Assembly (NCBI RefSeq): GCF_004378355.1 | Contig: NZ_SNUB01000025.1 | Coordinates: 1-54,147 of the forward strand | Reading direction: 5' to 3' | Length of the DNA stretch: 54,147 nt | Origin: Psychromonas algicola | GTDB lineage: Bacteria; Pseudomonadota; Gammaproteobacteria; Enterobacterales; Psychromonadaceae | Part shown: one piece after another, positions 28,889 through 38,479 of the stretch | How positions within the stretch are numbered: the stretch's first letter is position 1 | Layout of the letters: each line of letters starts with the position of its first letter | The notes under the pieces: model-generated | Database searches by the model: none | Told to the model about the DNA's origin: nothing | Seen by the model: the letters and a program-made list of their open reading frames with translations, nothing else | Program-made: the position numbers and the translations under genes

Positions 28889-29328
28889 GCTTTTTGTAAC
28901 CAACGATCTAATGAGTTGGCGAAATTTTGTTTATCTCTGTCGGAAAATTTATTCGGCCCGCCACTAATCTGACCTACACTACGTAATTCTTCAGCTAAAT
29001 TACGCATAGCTAAGCGTTGTCTTACATTATCTGCTGTATATAATTCACCTCGAGGGTTTAGCGCGATAATGCCTTTCTCCACAAGCTCTGCGGCAAGTGG
29101 GATATCCTGTGTTATAACAAGATCGTTTAATTCAACATGTTGGCTTATGTAATTATCTGCGACATCAAAACCCTGCGATACTTGTATTGTCTTTACTAGC
29201 GCTGTTCTTTTCACTGGCAAAGGGGAATTGGCAACAAAAACAAGTGCTGTTTGAGTTCTATCACTTGCCCTTAATACCATTTCTCTTACTGATACTGGAC
29301 AAGCATCAGCATCTATCCAAATTGTCAT
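28879..29328 (-). CDS. yaiI: UPF0178 (DUF188) family protein, YaiI-like
   Basis: This is a conserved protein of unknown function with a PIN-like or NYN-like fold. Family marks are IWIDADACPVSVREMV at the N-terminus, DLVITQDIPLA in the middle and ISGGPNKFSDRDKQNFAN near the end. The aspartates could bind metal. The 149-aa length is normal. GGGGGTGAT precedes the ATG. Confidence 0.93.
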   Translation of the reverse strand: MTIWIDADACPVSVREMVLRASDRTQTALVFVANSPLPVKRTALVKTIQVSQGFDVADNYISQHVELNDLVITQDIPLAAELVEKGIIALNPRGELYTADNVRQRLAMRNLAEELRSVGQISGGPNKFSDRDKQNFANSLDRWLQKAKR

Positions 29329-29482
29329 ATCACCCCCTGTTATGTTGTCTTGATCATATCATAAATTAAACAGTGAGAATTAATTTTAAAAATTTATTGT
29401 TAATAATGGTTTGATTAATAAAGAGTTTTTATGTTTACATGTAAATTTTTAATGTTTTTTTTATATTTTGACTAAATAGCTA

Positions 29483-29510
29483 TTGACACGCTTTTAAACC
29501 TATATATAAT
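29483..29510 (+). promoter_or_regulatory. Strong sigma-70 promoter of the cold-shock gene
   Basis: TTGACA (29483-29488) and TATAAT (29505-29510) are both perfect, with 16-bp spacing. The predicted start near 29517 gives a leader of about 144 nt, as in cspA-type mRNAs. The leader contains a CCTTGA/TCAAGG hairpin (29615-29628) shortly before the ribosome site. The upstream part of the 332-bp yaiI-csp gap holds only AT-rich DNA. Confidence 0.85.
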
Positions 29511-29660
29511 ATTTTTTAGCTTGAAAGTTCGTTTTATATTTATGTACTTTGTTCCGTATTAATGTACCGAATCCTATACATCATAAGTAATAGCAACACT
29601 TCTAGCCAACTGCCTTGATTTCAAGGTTAAAAATTACTCAAAAATTATTAGGATATACAC

Positions 29661-29867
29661 ATGTCTACTACTACTGGTACAGTTAAATGGTTCAACGAAT
29701 CTAAAGGTTTTGGTTTCATCGAGCAAGAAAACGGCCCTGACGTTTTCGCACATTTCTCTGCTATCGCAAGCACTGGTTTTAAAACTCTTGCTGAAGGCCA
29801 AAAAGTACAGTTCACTGTAACTCAAGGTCAAAAAGGTCCTCAAGCAGAAAACATCGTAGCTCTTTAA
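29661..29867 (+). CDS. CspA-family cold-shock protein
   Basis: This 68-residue single cold-shock domain binds single-stranded RNA/DNA and melts RNA structure. RNP1 (KGFGFIEQ) and RNP2 (DVFAHFSAI) are both present. AGGAT precedes the ATG. The long leader suggests post-transcriptional cold control as in cspA. Which csp paralogue it is cannot be told. Confidence 0.96.
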   Translation: MSTTTGTVKWFNESKGFGFIEQENGPDVFAHFSAIASTGFKTLAEGQKVQFTVTQGQKGPQAENIVAL

Positions 29868-29877
29868 TATTGCTTCG

Positions 29878-29937
29878 ATGAGCATTTAATGCTCATTCTG
29901 ATTGAAAAAAAGGTGGGTTACTGACTTGCCTTTTTTT
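29878..29937 (+). terminator. Tandem hairpins ending the csp transcript
   Basis: The first hairpin is ATGAGCAT/ATGCTCAT (29878-29896) without a T run. The second, about 29904-29937, pairs AAAAAAAGG with CCTTTTTTT and gives a U tract, so it is the likely terminator. Confidence 0.65.
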
Positions 29938-29993
29938 ATGCCTAAAATAAAGTAAATCCCTACAGCTTCCAATCTTATAATTTCATCCTCATC

Positions 29994-30225
29994 TAATACC
30001 AATCACGATAAGTATCTTATCTATTTTACTGACTAAAACAGCCCACTTCTTCGTTATACTTTTATTTTGAAGATATCGTAAAGAGAACAGCCATTAAAGT
30101 ATTAAAGTGTTTTACTTCATACTGTAGATAGAGGGTTAACCTTTGGAAGGCGTCAATTTACGCCTTGAATTGAACTGTTTTTTCTTCGTAAAATTTAAAT
30201 AACATATTTAACGCAATCGGTATAA
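29994..30225. mobile_element. MITE-like element with long terminal inverted repeats
   Basis: The left end TAATACCAATCACG pairs with the right end CGCAATCGGTATAA (10 of 14), and similarity continues inward for about 45 bases, e.g. TTTTAC and AAAACAG on both arms. The 232-bp element has no gene. An inner hairpin AAGGCGT/ACGCCTT lies at 30147-30166. It looks like a non-autonomous transposon. It occupies most of the 456-bp gap between the cold-shock gene and the histidine kinase; the remainder shows nothing. Confidence 0.6.
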
Positions 30226-30323
30226 CTAAAAGACTAATTAATAACATATTGAAATTGTTAACTAAGTTATGACCACATAGCTAATATGCGGTTTTTCTTT
30301 ACATTCTCCGTAGTCTTTAGGTT

Positions 30324-31901
30324 TTATAAAAGTGGTAATCTAACTGTAAAGACTGTTCCTTTGCCTATTTCACTGGTTACTTTTATGTCGCCTTTATGCT
30401 GATGAATGATTGAATAACTTATCGATAACCCCAAGCCAGTTCCTTTACCTAATGGTTTAGTCGTATAAAAAGGAGTAAATATTTCATTGATCTTAGTAGG
30501 ATCAATACCACAACCCGTATCCGATATTTGTATATATAAATTATTTTTTTGTACATGTGCTTTCATAAACACAATTTTATTTCTTGATGTTTCAACTGAG
30601 TCTTTTGCATTAATCAATAAATTGATTAGTACCTGTTCAATTTGTATTTTATTACAAAATAAAGCAGGAAGAGAGGGGGGAATAACTTGTCTAAGCTCTA
30701 CACCATCTTGTTTATATTGGTTAATGATGATTGCCATAACATTATCAAAAATACTTGATGTTTTTTCTTCTTTATAATTATCAAGCTCTGTATCTCTACC
30801 AAAACTACCAACTTGTTTTACTATTTTTTCAATCCGATCTACTTGATTAACTATTGCTTTAAAACTTTTTTCCACTAAATGATAATTTTCATGTAACAAG
30901 TTGTTCTGACACATTTCTGTATGAATGCAAATGACTTGTAATGGTTGATTAATTTCATGGGCAACACCTGCCGCTATTTCACCCAGAGAAGCGAGTTTAT
31001 TTGATTGGATTAACTTTGCTTCACTATGTTTAAATTCATCGTCTATACGCTTTAATTCTTCTTCTTTCTCTTTGATATTATTTTGCATTAGATAATAGAG
31101 ACTTAGTAACTTCACCGTTAGTGCTGCTAAGAAAGAAATAAGCACTGTAAATATAAGGAAAAGCTCTTTATCTCTAGGGGTGATACTTGACCAAATTGTT
31201 AATTTCCATGTGCGATCATAAATAGTCAGATCAAATTTATCGAAAATATCGTCAATATGCATATTTTTAGGTAATGAACTAAAAATAGTCATGCCATCTT
31301 CAGATAGAGAAAAAGGTTTTGTTATTTGAAAGGTATCTATTTTGTGGCGTAATAATTTGTCTATATTCATCGAAACTTCAACGTAAGCCACTATTTTTGA
31401 TTCTATTAACACTGGAAATTGTAAATTAAATGTTTTTTGAGTTGCATAAGTATGATTCATGCGGCCACTATAAACATGGCTTGAATTCAATTTTTCTGCG
31501 TCTAAAGGCAAATGGCTTCGGTTACGTAACTGCCTTTTTCTATCGCTTTCTAATTCTGAATTGATTATATCATTAGAGGGCAATTTGAATTTTTTATAGT
31601 CTGTAAGTGGAAAAAATTTTATACCCTCAATAAAAGGATTAATTTTTTTAAGCTTGTCTGTATCACTTAACCAATATTGGTTAATGTCATCAATGTTACG
31701 CCAGCGATTAATTGTGAGCAGAATTTGTGCAGCATCACCTTGTAGTTTGATTTGCAAATTATGTTTAATTGCCTGACTTTCAATTTTAAGGTTCTGGTGT
31801 TGGAACTGTTTTTCTTTTTGAGTTAATTGAAATGAAATTAGATACGCAAAACATAATCCAATTACAAAAACAAAAATACTGTATATATTTGATTTCAACA
31901 T
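30324..31901 (-). CDS. Membrane sensor histidine kinase
   Basis: This 525-residue kinase has a membrane helix at about residues 7-26, a periplasmic sensor region (about 30-245) and a second helix (about 251-273). A short coiled coil follows, then the dimerisation/phosphorylation domain with H315 in GVAHEINQPLQ, and an ATPase domain (NLLINAKDS, DTGCGIDP, GKGTGLGLS). The HEINQPL type is related to DctB-like C4-dicarboxylate sensors, but the ligand is unknown. No response regulator lies next to it, so its partner must be elsewhere. AAGGAAA precedes the ATG. Confidence 0.93.
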   Translation of the reverse strand: MLKSNIYSIFVFVIGLCFAYLISFQLTQKEKQFQHQNLKIESQAIKHNLQIKLQGDAAQILLTINRWRNIDDINQYWLSDTDKLKKINPFIEGIKFFPLTDYKKFKLPSNDIINSELESDRKRQLRNRSHLPLDAEKLNSSHVYSGRMNHTYATQKTFNLQFPVLIESKIVAYVEVSMNIDKLLRHKIDTFQITKPFSLSEDGMTIFSSLPKNMHIDDIFDKFDLTIYDRTWKLTIWSSITPRDKELFLIFTVLISFLAALTVKLLSLYYLMQNNIKEKEEELKRIDDEFKHSEAKLIQSNKLASLGEIAAGVAHEINQPLQVICIHTEMCQNNLLHENYHLVEKSFKAIVNQVDRIEKIVKQVGSFGRDTELDNYKEEKTSSIFDNVMAIIINQYKQDGVELRQVIPPSLPALFCNKIQIEQVLINLLINAKDSVETSRNKIVFMKAHVQKNNLYIQISDTGCGIDPTKINEIFTPFYTTKPLGKGTGLGLSISYSIIHQHKGDIKVTSEIGKGTVFTVRLPLL

Positions 31902-31930
31902 ATTTCCTTAAGACGCATGATGCTATATGT

Positions 31931-32016
31931 AACTATATTAGGCATAATAGACAAATTGAAGTGATATTAACTCACAACAACTATATTAGGCATAGTACAC
32001 AAATTGAAGTGATTTT
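31931..32016. repeat. Two 38-bp direct repeats containing dyads
   Basis: The 38-bp copies at 31931-31968 and 31979-32016 (48-bp period) differ at only a few positions. Each begins AACTATATTAGGCAT and ends near AAATTGAAGTGAT. Copy 1 holds the dyad TATTA-GGCA-TAATA; copy 2 holds TATTA-GGCA-TAGTA. They sit in the 158-bp divergent gap between the kinase and the trans-sulfuration gene and look like paired operator sites. Confidence 0.7.
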
Positions 32017-32059
32017 AGATCAAAGAAATTATTATTTAGATTATAAGCAAGGAATTGAG

Positions 32060-33286
32060 ATGTCAGCGTTAGGTTTTACTACAAAGGTCGTGCATTCAGA
32101 TCATCAATTAGGTTTAGAAGCTGGAGCGGTGCATGCGCCTATTCATAATTCTGTGCCATACGGTTTTGAAGATGTTCAAGGATTGATTGATGTATTCCAA
32201 GGGCAGCCGGGTCATGCTTATGCTCGCTCTTCAACTCCTACCTTAGATGCGTTATGTAAAAAAATTCAAAAAATTGATAATGGTGTTGCCACTGCCGTTT
32301 TCTCTTCCGGTATGTCAGCGATTGTTGCTACTTTTTTAACGCTATTAAAAGCGGGCGACCATTTAATCTGTAGCCGTTTTCTATTTGGTAATACAACTTC
32401 ATTATTAACAACACTTCAAGGTTACGATATTGAGGTGACCTTAGTTGATGCAACTGATATTCAAGCCGTGGAAACTGCCTTACAAGTAAATACAAAAATG
32501 GTATTTGTTGAAACCATTGCTAACCCTGTTACTCAAGTAAGTGCGTTAGTCGAAATCGGTGATTTCTGTGAACAAAAAGGCTTGGTTTATGTGATTGATA
32601 ATACGATCACATCAAGCTACTTATTTAATGCAAGTAAAGTAAAAGCGAGCTTAATTACTACCTCATTGTCAAAATACGTTGCTGGACATGGTAACGCAAT
32701 GGGGGGCTCAGTGACTGATACTGGCTTATTTAACTGGGAAAAGTATCCAAATATTTATGAAGGTTACCGTAAAGGTGACAGTAAATTGTGGGGTATTAGT
32801 CAAATTAAGAAAAAAGGGCTACGTGATATGGGGGCTTGTTTAAGCTCTCAAGGCGCACATCTTATTTCAGTTGGTAGTGAAACCATGGAACTTCGTATGG
32901 ATCGCCAGGCTGTTAATACAATGGCACTTGCTGAATTACTACAAGCTCATCCCAAAATTGCGAAAGTTTATTACCCAGGATTGGTTGATCACCCTCAGCA
33001 TCAAAGAGCAAAAGAATTATTCAATGGCTTTGGGGCTTTATTAAGCTTTGATCTCATTGATGGTATCGATTGCTGCGAGTTTTTAAATAAACTAAATCTT
33101 GTGATTAGTGCAACGCACTTAGGTGATAACCGCACATTAGCCTTGCCGGTTGCGCCTACTATTTATTTTGAGATGGGATTAAAGTTACGACAAGAGATGG
33201 GGATTAGTGAAAACATGATCCGTTGTTCTGTGGGTATTGAAAATACTGCTGATTTAATTGCAGACTTTGAACAAGCATTGGCTTAA
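32060..33286 (+). CDS. Cystathionine gamma-synthase family PLP enzyme
   Basis: This 408-residue enzyme belongs to the Cys/Met-metabolism PLP family. The PLP lysine is K205 in SLSKYVAGHGNAMGG. YARSSTPTLDALCKKI and FSSGMSAIVATFL are family motifs. It could act as cystathionine gamma-synthase, cystathionine lyase or methionine gamma-lyase; the sequence does not settle this. The start is the ATG at 32060, with AAGGA before it. The frame stays open upstream only through the 38-bp repeats. Confidence 0.9.
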   Translation: MSALGFTTKVVHSDHQLGLEAGAVHAPIHNSVPYGFEDVQGLIDVFQGQPGHAYARSSTPTLDALCKKIQKIDNGVATAVFSSGMSAIVATFLTLLKAGDHLICSRFLFGNTTSLLTTLQGYDIEVTLVDATDIQAVETALQVNTKMVFVETIANPVTQVSALVEIGDFCEQKGLVYVIDNTITSSYLFNASKVKASLITTSLSKYVAGHGNAMGGSVTDTGLFNWEKYPNIYEGYRKGDSKLWGISQIKKKGLRDMGACLSSQGAHLISVGSETMELRMDRQAVNTMALAELLQAHPKIAKVYYPGLVDHPQHQRAKELFNGFGALLSFDLIDGIDCCEFLNKLNLVISATHLGDNRTLALPVAPTIYFEMGLKLRQEMGISENMIRCSVGIENTADLIADFEQALA

Positions 33287-33307
33287 TACTTAAAATGTTT
33301 AGACAAT

Positions 33308-33336
33308 AAAAAAAGAGGCATTACGCCTCTTTTTTT
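33308..33336. terminator. Bidirectional terminator
   Basis: GAGGC/GCCTC stem flanked by A and T runs between the convergent PLP enzyme gene and the RRM gene. Confidence 0.85.
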
Positions 33337-33357
33337 GTTTCTTTATTAACTAAAGTA

Positions 33358-33738
33358 TTAATCCTTTACTGAACCCCATACGTCTTTAGTATCTACCATT
33401 TCAGACGCTGATTCTGGCTTTGCTATTGTTTGTTTCTTTTCTGCTTTTGGTGTCGCTTTTACTTCTGCCGTTGCGGCATCAACTTGCTCTTCACCTTTTT
33501 TCACTTCCGCTTTTTTTACTCGAATTAAATTACCCGCTAATTTATAACCGTTTAATTGTTTGATTGCCGCTTTCGCTTCGCCTACTTTGGGCATTTCTAT
33601 AAATGCGAAGCCTTTTGATGCACCTGTTTCTTTGTCTAATACAAGGTTGCAGGATTGAATGCTACCGTGCTCTTTAAATAAGGTTAATAATTTTTCTTCT
33701 GTTGTTGCTTTAGCAAGGTTACGCACTAATAATTTCAT
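33358..33738 (-). CDS. RRM-type RNA-binding protein
   Basis: A single RNA-recognition motif fills residues 1-80: RNP2 is LLVRNL and RNP1 is KGFAFIEM. An acidic and Lys-rich disordered tail follows. I start at MKLLVRNLAKATTEE (33738), since the upstream in-frame residues do not belong to the fold. It is 126 aa. Such proteins are common in marine gammaproteobacteria; targets are unknown. Confidence 0.9.
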   Translation of the reverse strand: MKLLVRNLAKATTEEKLLTLFKEHGSIQSCNLVLDKETGASKGFAFIEMPKVGEAKAAIKQLNGYKLAGNLIRVKKAEVKKGEEQVDAATAEVKATPKAEKKQTIAKPESASEMVDTKDVWGSVKD

Positions 33739-34043
33739 TGGGAGCCTACTTATTGGAATAATTATTAGCATTTTAACAGGAACGCTCTAAAGCGTATTGT
33801 TTAAATGCATTATTTTAAGTGTTGAAATAAGTGACCATGATTAGTTTTTGTTTTTATCTGTCTATCGTATTAACTGTTAACCTGAATTTAACCTTTTTGA
33901 TGTTATTCTATAGCCAGGTAAAAAGAACGTTTATTGTAATTCGCTATAGCGTTAAAATACTCATTTAAAAGATCATTAATATCATAAATTCTTAATTTTA
34001 CTCTGTATCCTGTACAGCTTAAAAATTCTACTGGAGTCTCAAC
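33739..34043. other. Intergenic region before the MFS gene
   Basis: This 305-bp AT-rich gap lies between divergent genes. The only structure seen is the palindrome CGCTATAGCG at 33942-33951. No clear promoter was recognised. Confidence 0.4.
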
Positions 34044-35252
34044 TTGAAGCAAAAACAACCTCTATTAGGGAAAACAGGCACCTTGTTTTTTTTAGTCATT
34101 ATTAGTGCTTTTCCACCCCTTACCATTGATCTTTATTTACCTGCACTACCTACAATGGTTGAAATATTAAACACTAATCAGACCATGGTAAATCTGACAT
34201 TAAGTGCTTATTTTGTAACTTATGCTATCGGGTTGCTTTTTTGGGGGCCGCTAAGTGAAAAATTTGGCCGTAAACCCGTTTTATTAACAGGTATTTCTGT
34301 TTATGTTATTGCGAGCTTATGTTGTGCTTTATCGAGTAATGTAGAGTCTTTGATTTTGTCTCGTATTCTGCAAGCTTTTGGTGGTAGTGCCGTGACTGTT
34401 GTGGCCACTGCAATTGTTAAAGATCTTTTTGATGGTAGAGAGCGTGAAAAAATCATGGCCACGATCATGTCATTAGTGATCATTGCTCCTATGATTGCAC
34501 CTGTGCTGGGGGCATTCTTATTAAAGTTTTATTCTTGGCATATGATGTTTGTCGCGTTAGCTATTTTTGGCGGACTCACTGGGTTGTTTGCTTTGTGCTA
34601 CAAAGAAACCTTGGTGTCTCGCTATTCTGGATCAATGTTGCGTTCATGGGGACGCTTAGCCGTAGTATTGAAAAATCCTAAATTTGTTTCTTTATTATGC
34701 ATTTTTTCAATTGTACCTATGGTGTTAATGGCTTTCTTAGCTTCGGGCTCTTATATTTATATCAATGATTTTGGATTAACAGAGCAAGAATTTAGTTATG
34801 CTTTTGCCTTTAATGCTTTTTGTGCGTCTTTTGGGCCGACTATTTATATTCAGTTATCTAAGCTGGTTTCTGTTCAAAAAATAATTACATTGTGTTTTGT
34901 TCTGCTTATTGTTTGCGGTTTACTCACCTATAACATTGGATATTTATCACCTTGGTTTTTTGCTTTTATCGCAGGTCCAGCGACTCTGTGTGTTATTGCA
35001 ATGCGTATTCCCGGAACGAATTTGATGTTAGACCAGCAGGACACAGATACTGGTTCAGTGGTTGCTATTATTCAATTTTCAAGCATGATTTGTGGAGCAT
35101 TAGGGATGACGCTGGTTTCATTACGCCCTGAATCCTTGATTGAAAATCTTGCAACTATTCAATTCTCCATTGGTATTATCGGCGGCACTTTGTGGTTTCT
35201 TGCTAAAAATAAACCCCATGTTTCAGAGAAGCTTGTTAAAATGACCGATTAG
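34044..35252 (+). CDS. MFS transporter, Bcr/CflA drug-efflux type
   Basis: This 402-residue proton-coupled transporter has about 12 membrane helices. PPLTIDLYLPALPTM in helix 1 and GPLSEKFGRKPVLL (MFS motif A) are typical of the Bcr/CflA group. RILQAFGGSAVTVVATAIVKD is also conserved. It begins with TTG at 34044, with GGAG 8 bases before it; no upstream ATG is in frame. The substrate is unknown. Confidence 0.9.
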   Translation: MKQKQPLLGKTGTLFFLVIISAFPPLTIDLYLPALPTMVEILNTNQTMVNLTLSAYFVTYAIGLLFWGPLSEKFGRKPVLLTGISVYVIASLCCALSSNVESLILSRILQAFGGSAVTVVATAIVKDLFDGREREKIMATIMSLVIIAPMIAPVLGAFLLKFYSWHMMFVALAIFGGLTGLFALCYKETLVSRYSGSMLRSWGRLAVVLKNPKFVSLLCIFSIVPMVLMAFLASGSYIYINDFGLTEQEFSYAFAFNAFCASFGPTIYIQLSKLVSVQKIITLCFVLLIVCGLLTYNIGYLSPWFFAFIAGPATLCVIAMRIPGTNLMLDQQDTDTGSVVAIIQFSSMICGALGMTLVSLRPESLIENLATIQFSIGIIGGTLWFLAKNKPHVSEKLVKMTD

Positions 35253-35402
35253 AATTATTTAATGGCTAAGCTGTAATAGAAAATGAATTAATTGTCTCAA
35301 TTTGTTATAGTTCAGCCAAATTTATAAACCACTCATTTTCGCAAAGCATAAAGAGACACATCATTTACAGATGCTTGTGTCGATATTAAGAGAAAACTAA
35401 AA

Positions 35403-36989
35403 ATGGCAGACGCTAAGTTTCTAGAAGCCGTCAATTGTAGACGCACATTCGCAATCATTTCACATCCAGATGCGGGTAAAACAACAATTACTGAAAAAGT
35501 ACTTTTATTCGGGAATGCGTTACAAAAAGCGGGGACTGTTAAAGGTAAAAAATCAGGTCAACATGCAAAATCTGATTGGATGGAAATGGAAAAAGATCGT
35601 GGTATTTCTATTACGACTTCGGTAATGCAATTTCCTTACAATAATGGTTTGGTTAATTTACTTGATACACCGGGACATGAAGATTTCTCGGAAGATACTT
35701 ACCGTACTTTGACTGCAGTAGATTCTTGTTTGATGGTTATTGATGCTGCAAAAGGTGTAGAGCAACGTACTATCAAACTAATGGAAGTCACGCGTTTACG
35801 TGATACGCCTATTATAACTTTCATGAACAAATGTGACCGTGATACACGCGATCCAGTTGATTTAATGGATGAAGTTGAAGATGTACTTAATATTGCTTGT
35901 GCGCCGATCACTTGGCCAATTGGGATGGGTAAAGAGTTCAAAGGTGTTTATCATCTATTGCGCGATGAAGTGATTTTATATGAATCAGGTCAAGGCCATA
36001 TGATTCAAGAAGTACGTATTATTAAAGGGCTAGATAACCCTGAGTTGGATAAAGTACTGCCAAATCACGCAGAAGATTTACGTGAAGAAATGGAACTTGT
36101 ATTAGGTGCTTCTAATGAGTTTGATTTAGACATGTTTCTTGCTGGTGAATTAACACCTGTTTATTTTGGTACCGCATTAGGTAACTTTGGTGTTGACCAT
36201 GTATTAGATGGATTAGTGGAATGGGCGCCAAAACCACTTCCTAGAGAAACGGTTCAGCGTATTGTTCAACCAACTGAAGAAACCTTTTCTGGTTTCATTT
36301 TTAAAATTCAAGCGAATATGGATCCAAAACATCGTGACCGTATTGCCTTTATGCGCGTTTGTTCCGGCAAGTACGAAAAAGGCATGAAAATGCATCATGT
36401 ACGTACTGGTAAAATGGTCAGTATTTCTGATGCTGTTACTTTTATGGCTGGTGATCGAACCGCGTCTGAAGAATCATTTTCTGGTGATATTATTGGCTTA
36501 CACAACCATGGCACGATTCAAATTGGTGACACATTTACGACAGGTGAAGAACTTAAGTTTACTGGTATTCCGAACTTTGCACCTGAAATGTTCCGTCGTA
36601 TTCGTCTAAAAGACCCTTTAAAACAGAAACAATTATTAAAAGGTTTGATGCAATTATCAGAAGAGGGCGCAGTGCAAGTATTCCGTCCTCTACGCAGCAA
36701 TGATTTAATTGTTGGTGCTGTTGGTGTGCTGCAGTTTGAAGTAGTTGTACAACGCTTAAAATCAGAATATAAAGTAGATGCGATCTACGAAGGGATCAGC
36801 GTAGCAACTGCGCTATGGGTTGATTGTGATGATCCTATTAAAATGGCTGAGTTTGAGAAAAAAGCGTACGATAATTTAGCATTAGATGGCAGTAATAATT
36901 TAACGTATGTTGCACCGACTATGGTGAACTTAAATCTAGCGATTGAGCGTTATCCTGATGTACGTTTCCGTAAAACACGCGAACATTAA
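35403..36989 (+). CDS. prfC: Peptide chain release factor 3
   Basis: This GTPase recycles RF1/RF2 after termination. G1 is SHPDAGKT (residues 20-27), G3 is [14 protein letters not shown] and G4 is NKCD. The 528-aa length matches E. coli (529). [19 protein letters not shown] is the usual start. A terminator follows. The downstream tatD-type gene is also near prfC in E. coli (yjjV). Confidence 0.98.
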   Translation: MADAKFLEAVNCRRTFAIISHPDAGKTTITEKVLLFGNALQKAGTVKGKKSGQHAKSDWMEMEKDRGISITTSVMQFPYNNGLVNLLDTPGHEDFSEDTYRTLTAVDSCLMVIDAAKGVEQRTIKLMEVTRLRDTPIITFMNKCDRDTRDPVDLMDEVEDVLNIACAPITWPIGMGKEFKGVYHLLRDEVILYESGQGHMIQEVRIIKGLDNPELDKVLPNHAEDLREEMELVLGASNEFDLDMFLAGELTPVYFGTALGNFGVDHVLDGLVEWAPKPLPRETVQRIVQPTEETFSGFIFKIQANMDPKHRDRIAFMRVCSGKYEKGMKMHHVRTGKMVSISDAVTFMAGDRTASEESFSGDIIGLHNHGTIQIGDTFTTGEELKFTGIPNFAPEMFRRIRLKDPLKQKQLLKGLMQLSEEGAVQVFRPLRSNDLIVGAVGVLQFEVVVQRLKSEYKVDAIYEGISVATALWVDCDDPIKMAEFEKKAYDNLALDGSNNLTYVAPTMVNLNLAIERYPDVRFRKTREH

Positions 36990-37012
36990 TATCAGCAAAT
37001 AATGATATGATT

Positions 37013-37036
37013 AAAGCGTCTACGGGCGCTTTTTTT
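37013..37036 (+). terminator. Terminator of prfC
   Basis: AAAGCG/CGCTTT hairpin followed by a T run, 24 bases after the prfC stop. Confidence 0.75.
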
Positions 37037-37072
37037 ATACCTGTTGTATTAGTTTACTTTAAAAGGTGAGAT

Positions 37073-37858
37073 ATGTTTGTTGATAGCCATTGCCATCTGA
37101 ATTTCGATTGTTTTAAAGCTGAGCGTGCTTCATTAATGCAGCAACTTGCCGAAGTGAAAATCAACCAAGTGATTGTTCCCGGGACAGATAAAAGTCGTTG
37201 GCCTGAGATCATTAAATTAGCGGCTGACTATAAGAATATCTATTTTGCATTAGGTATTCATCCTCATTTCTTAAACACTTTTGAGGACGCAGATCTATTA
37301 TTGTTAACTTCTTTATTGGTTGAAACGCTGGCCAGTGAAAATAATAAGTGTGTCGCGTTAGGAGAAATTGGTTTAGATAAATTGATAGATACCGCGCCAG
37401 CGCTCCAAGAAAAAGTATTTTTAGCACAACTTGCCATTGCGGAGTCTTTGAAATTACCAGTTATTCTGCATGTAGTGAAAACTCAATCTCGAGTATTAGC
37501 TTTACTAAAACAAGCTAAGTTTAGTTACGGTGGTGTTTATCATGCATTTTCTGGTAGTGAAGAAATCGCTAAAGAGTTTATTAAGCTAGGCTTTAAACTA
37601 GGTATTGGTGGAGTGATCACTCATCCTAGCGCACAAAAAACAAAAGCGACATTAAGTCAATTACCGCTTAGTAGTTTAGTTTTAGAAACAGATGCGCCTG
37701 ATATGCCTATTTATCAACAATCAAGCTCACATAACTCACCGTTAAATCTTATTTCAATCTATCAATCATTGTGTAATTTAAGGCGCGAAACGCCATTGGC
37801 TGTACAACGACAGCTATATCTCAATACACAAAGCATTTTTCCTATAATCAATGACTAA
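37073..37858 (+). CDS. TatD family metal-dependent hydrolase (YjjV-like)
   Basis: This 261-residue TIM-barrel hydrolase has the full metal site: DSHCHLNF (H7, H9), ALGEIGLD, VILHVVK, YHAFSGS and LETDAPDMP. Family members act as DNases or DNA-repair/quality-control enzymes. Proximity to prfC suggests YjjV. It starts 36 bases past the prfC terminator, with AAAGGTGAG before the ATG. Confidence 0.92.
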   Translation: MFVDSHCHLNFDCFKAERASLMQQLAEVKINQVIVPGTDKSRWPEIIKLAADYKNIYFALGIHPHFLNTFEDADLLLLTSLLVETLASENNKCVALGEIGLDKLIDTAPALQEKVFLAQLAIAESLKLPVILHVVKTQSRVLALLKQAKFSYGGVYHAFSGSEEIAKEFIKLGFKLGIGGVITHPSAQKTKATLSQLPLSSLVLETDAPDMPIYQQSSSHNSPLNLISIYQSLCNLRRETPLAVQRQLYLNTQSIFPIIND

Positions 37859-37933
37859 CTTAGTTAATTAGCGTAAAATAGCTGCCTTTCTAAATACAGT
37901 TAATGAAAAACAGACAGAATAAGGTGATTGTTA

Positions 37934-38413
37934 ATGACTCAATATCCAATGACAGCAAAAGGCGCTAATATTTTACGTGCTGAACTAGAAGAGCTAAAAA
38001 CTGTCAAACGTCCAGAAATAGTACATGCTATTGCTGAAGCTCGTGAACATGGTGATTTAAAAGAGAATGCGGAATACCATGCTGCTCGTGAGCAACAAGG
38101 GTTTTGTGAAGGACGTATTCAAGACATTGAAGCTAAATTATCTAATGCTCAAATTATCGATGTAAGCAAAATAGCTAATAACGGCAAAGTTATTTTCGGA
38201 TCGACAGTGACGATTCTTAATGTAGAAACAGACGAAGAAGTGACTTATCAAATTGTAGGCGATGATGAGTCTGATATTAAAAAGAATCTAATTTCAATTA
38301 ACTCTCCTATTGCACGTGGTTTAATAGGTAAAAGTTTAGATGATGAAATTTCAATTACAACGCCGGGCGGTGTGATTGATTATGAAATCATTAAAGTTGA
38401 ATATATTGCTTAG
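37934..38413 (+). CDS. greA: Transcription elongation factor GreA
   Basis: It rescues backtracked RNA polymerase by stimulating transcript cleavage. The N-terminal coiled coil carries the acidic tip in [20 protein letters not shown]; the C-terminal globular domain ends [10 protein letters not shown]. From the ATG at 37934 (AAGGTG upstream) the length is 159 aa, as usual. A terminator follows. Confidence 0.97.
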   Translation: MTQYPMTAKGANILRAELEELKTVKRPEIVHAIAEAREHGDLKENAEYHAAREQQGFCEGRIQDIEAKLSNAQIIDVSKIANNGKVIFGSTVTILNVETDEEVTYQIVGDDESDIKKNLISINSPIARGLIGKSLDDEISITTPGGVIDYEIIKVEYIA

Positions 38414-38431
38414 CAATAAATGACAGATAAT

Positions 38432-38459
38432 AAAAAGCCCAGAGTTACTGGGCTTTTTA
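38432..38459. terminator. Bidirectional terminator between greA and yhbY
   Basis: AAAAAGCCCAG/CTGGGCTTTTT with a 5-nt loop lies between convergent genes. Confidence 0.9.
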
Positions 38460-38479
38460 TTATAATAGAGGTTAGCCGT

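Noticed and set aside
29517-29660. Riboswitch in the cold-shock gene leader
   Set aside because: Long structured leaders are usual for cspA-type mRNAs; no known riboswitch motif was seen.
31832-32059. 76-codon N-terminal extension of the PLP enzyme
   Set aside because: It overlaps the kinase gene start, runs through the two 38-bp DNA repeats, and the ATG at 32060 has a ribosome site and begins the family sequence.
30324-33286. Two-component system formed by the kinase and its neighbour
   Set aside because: The neighbour is a PLP enzyme with no receiver or DNA-binding domain; no response regulator is adjacent.
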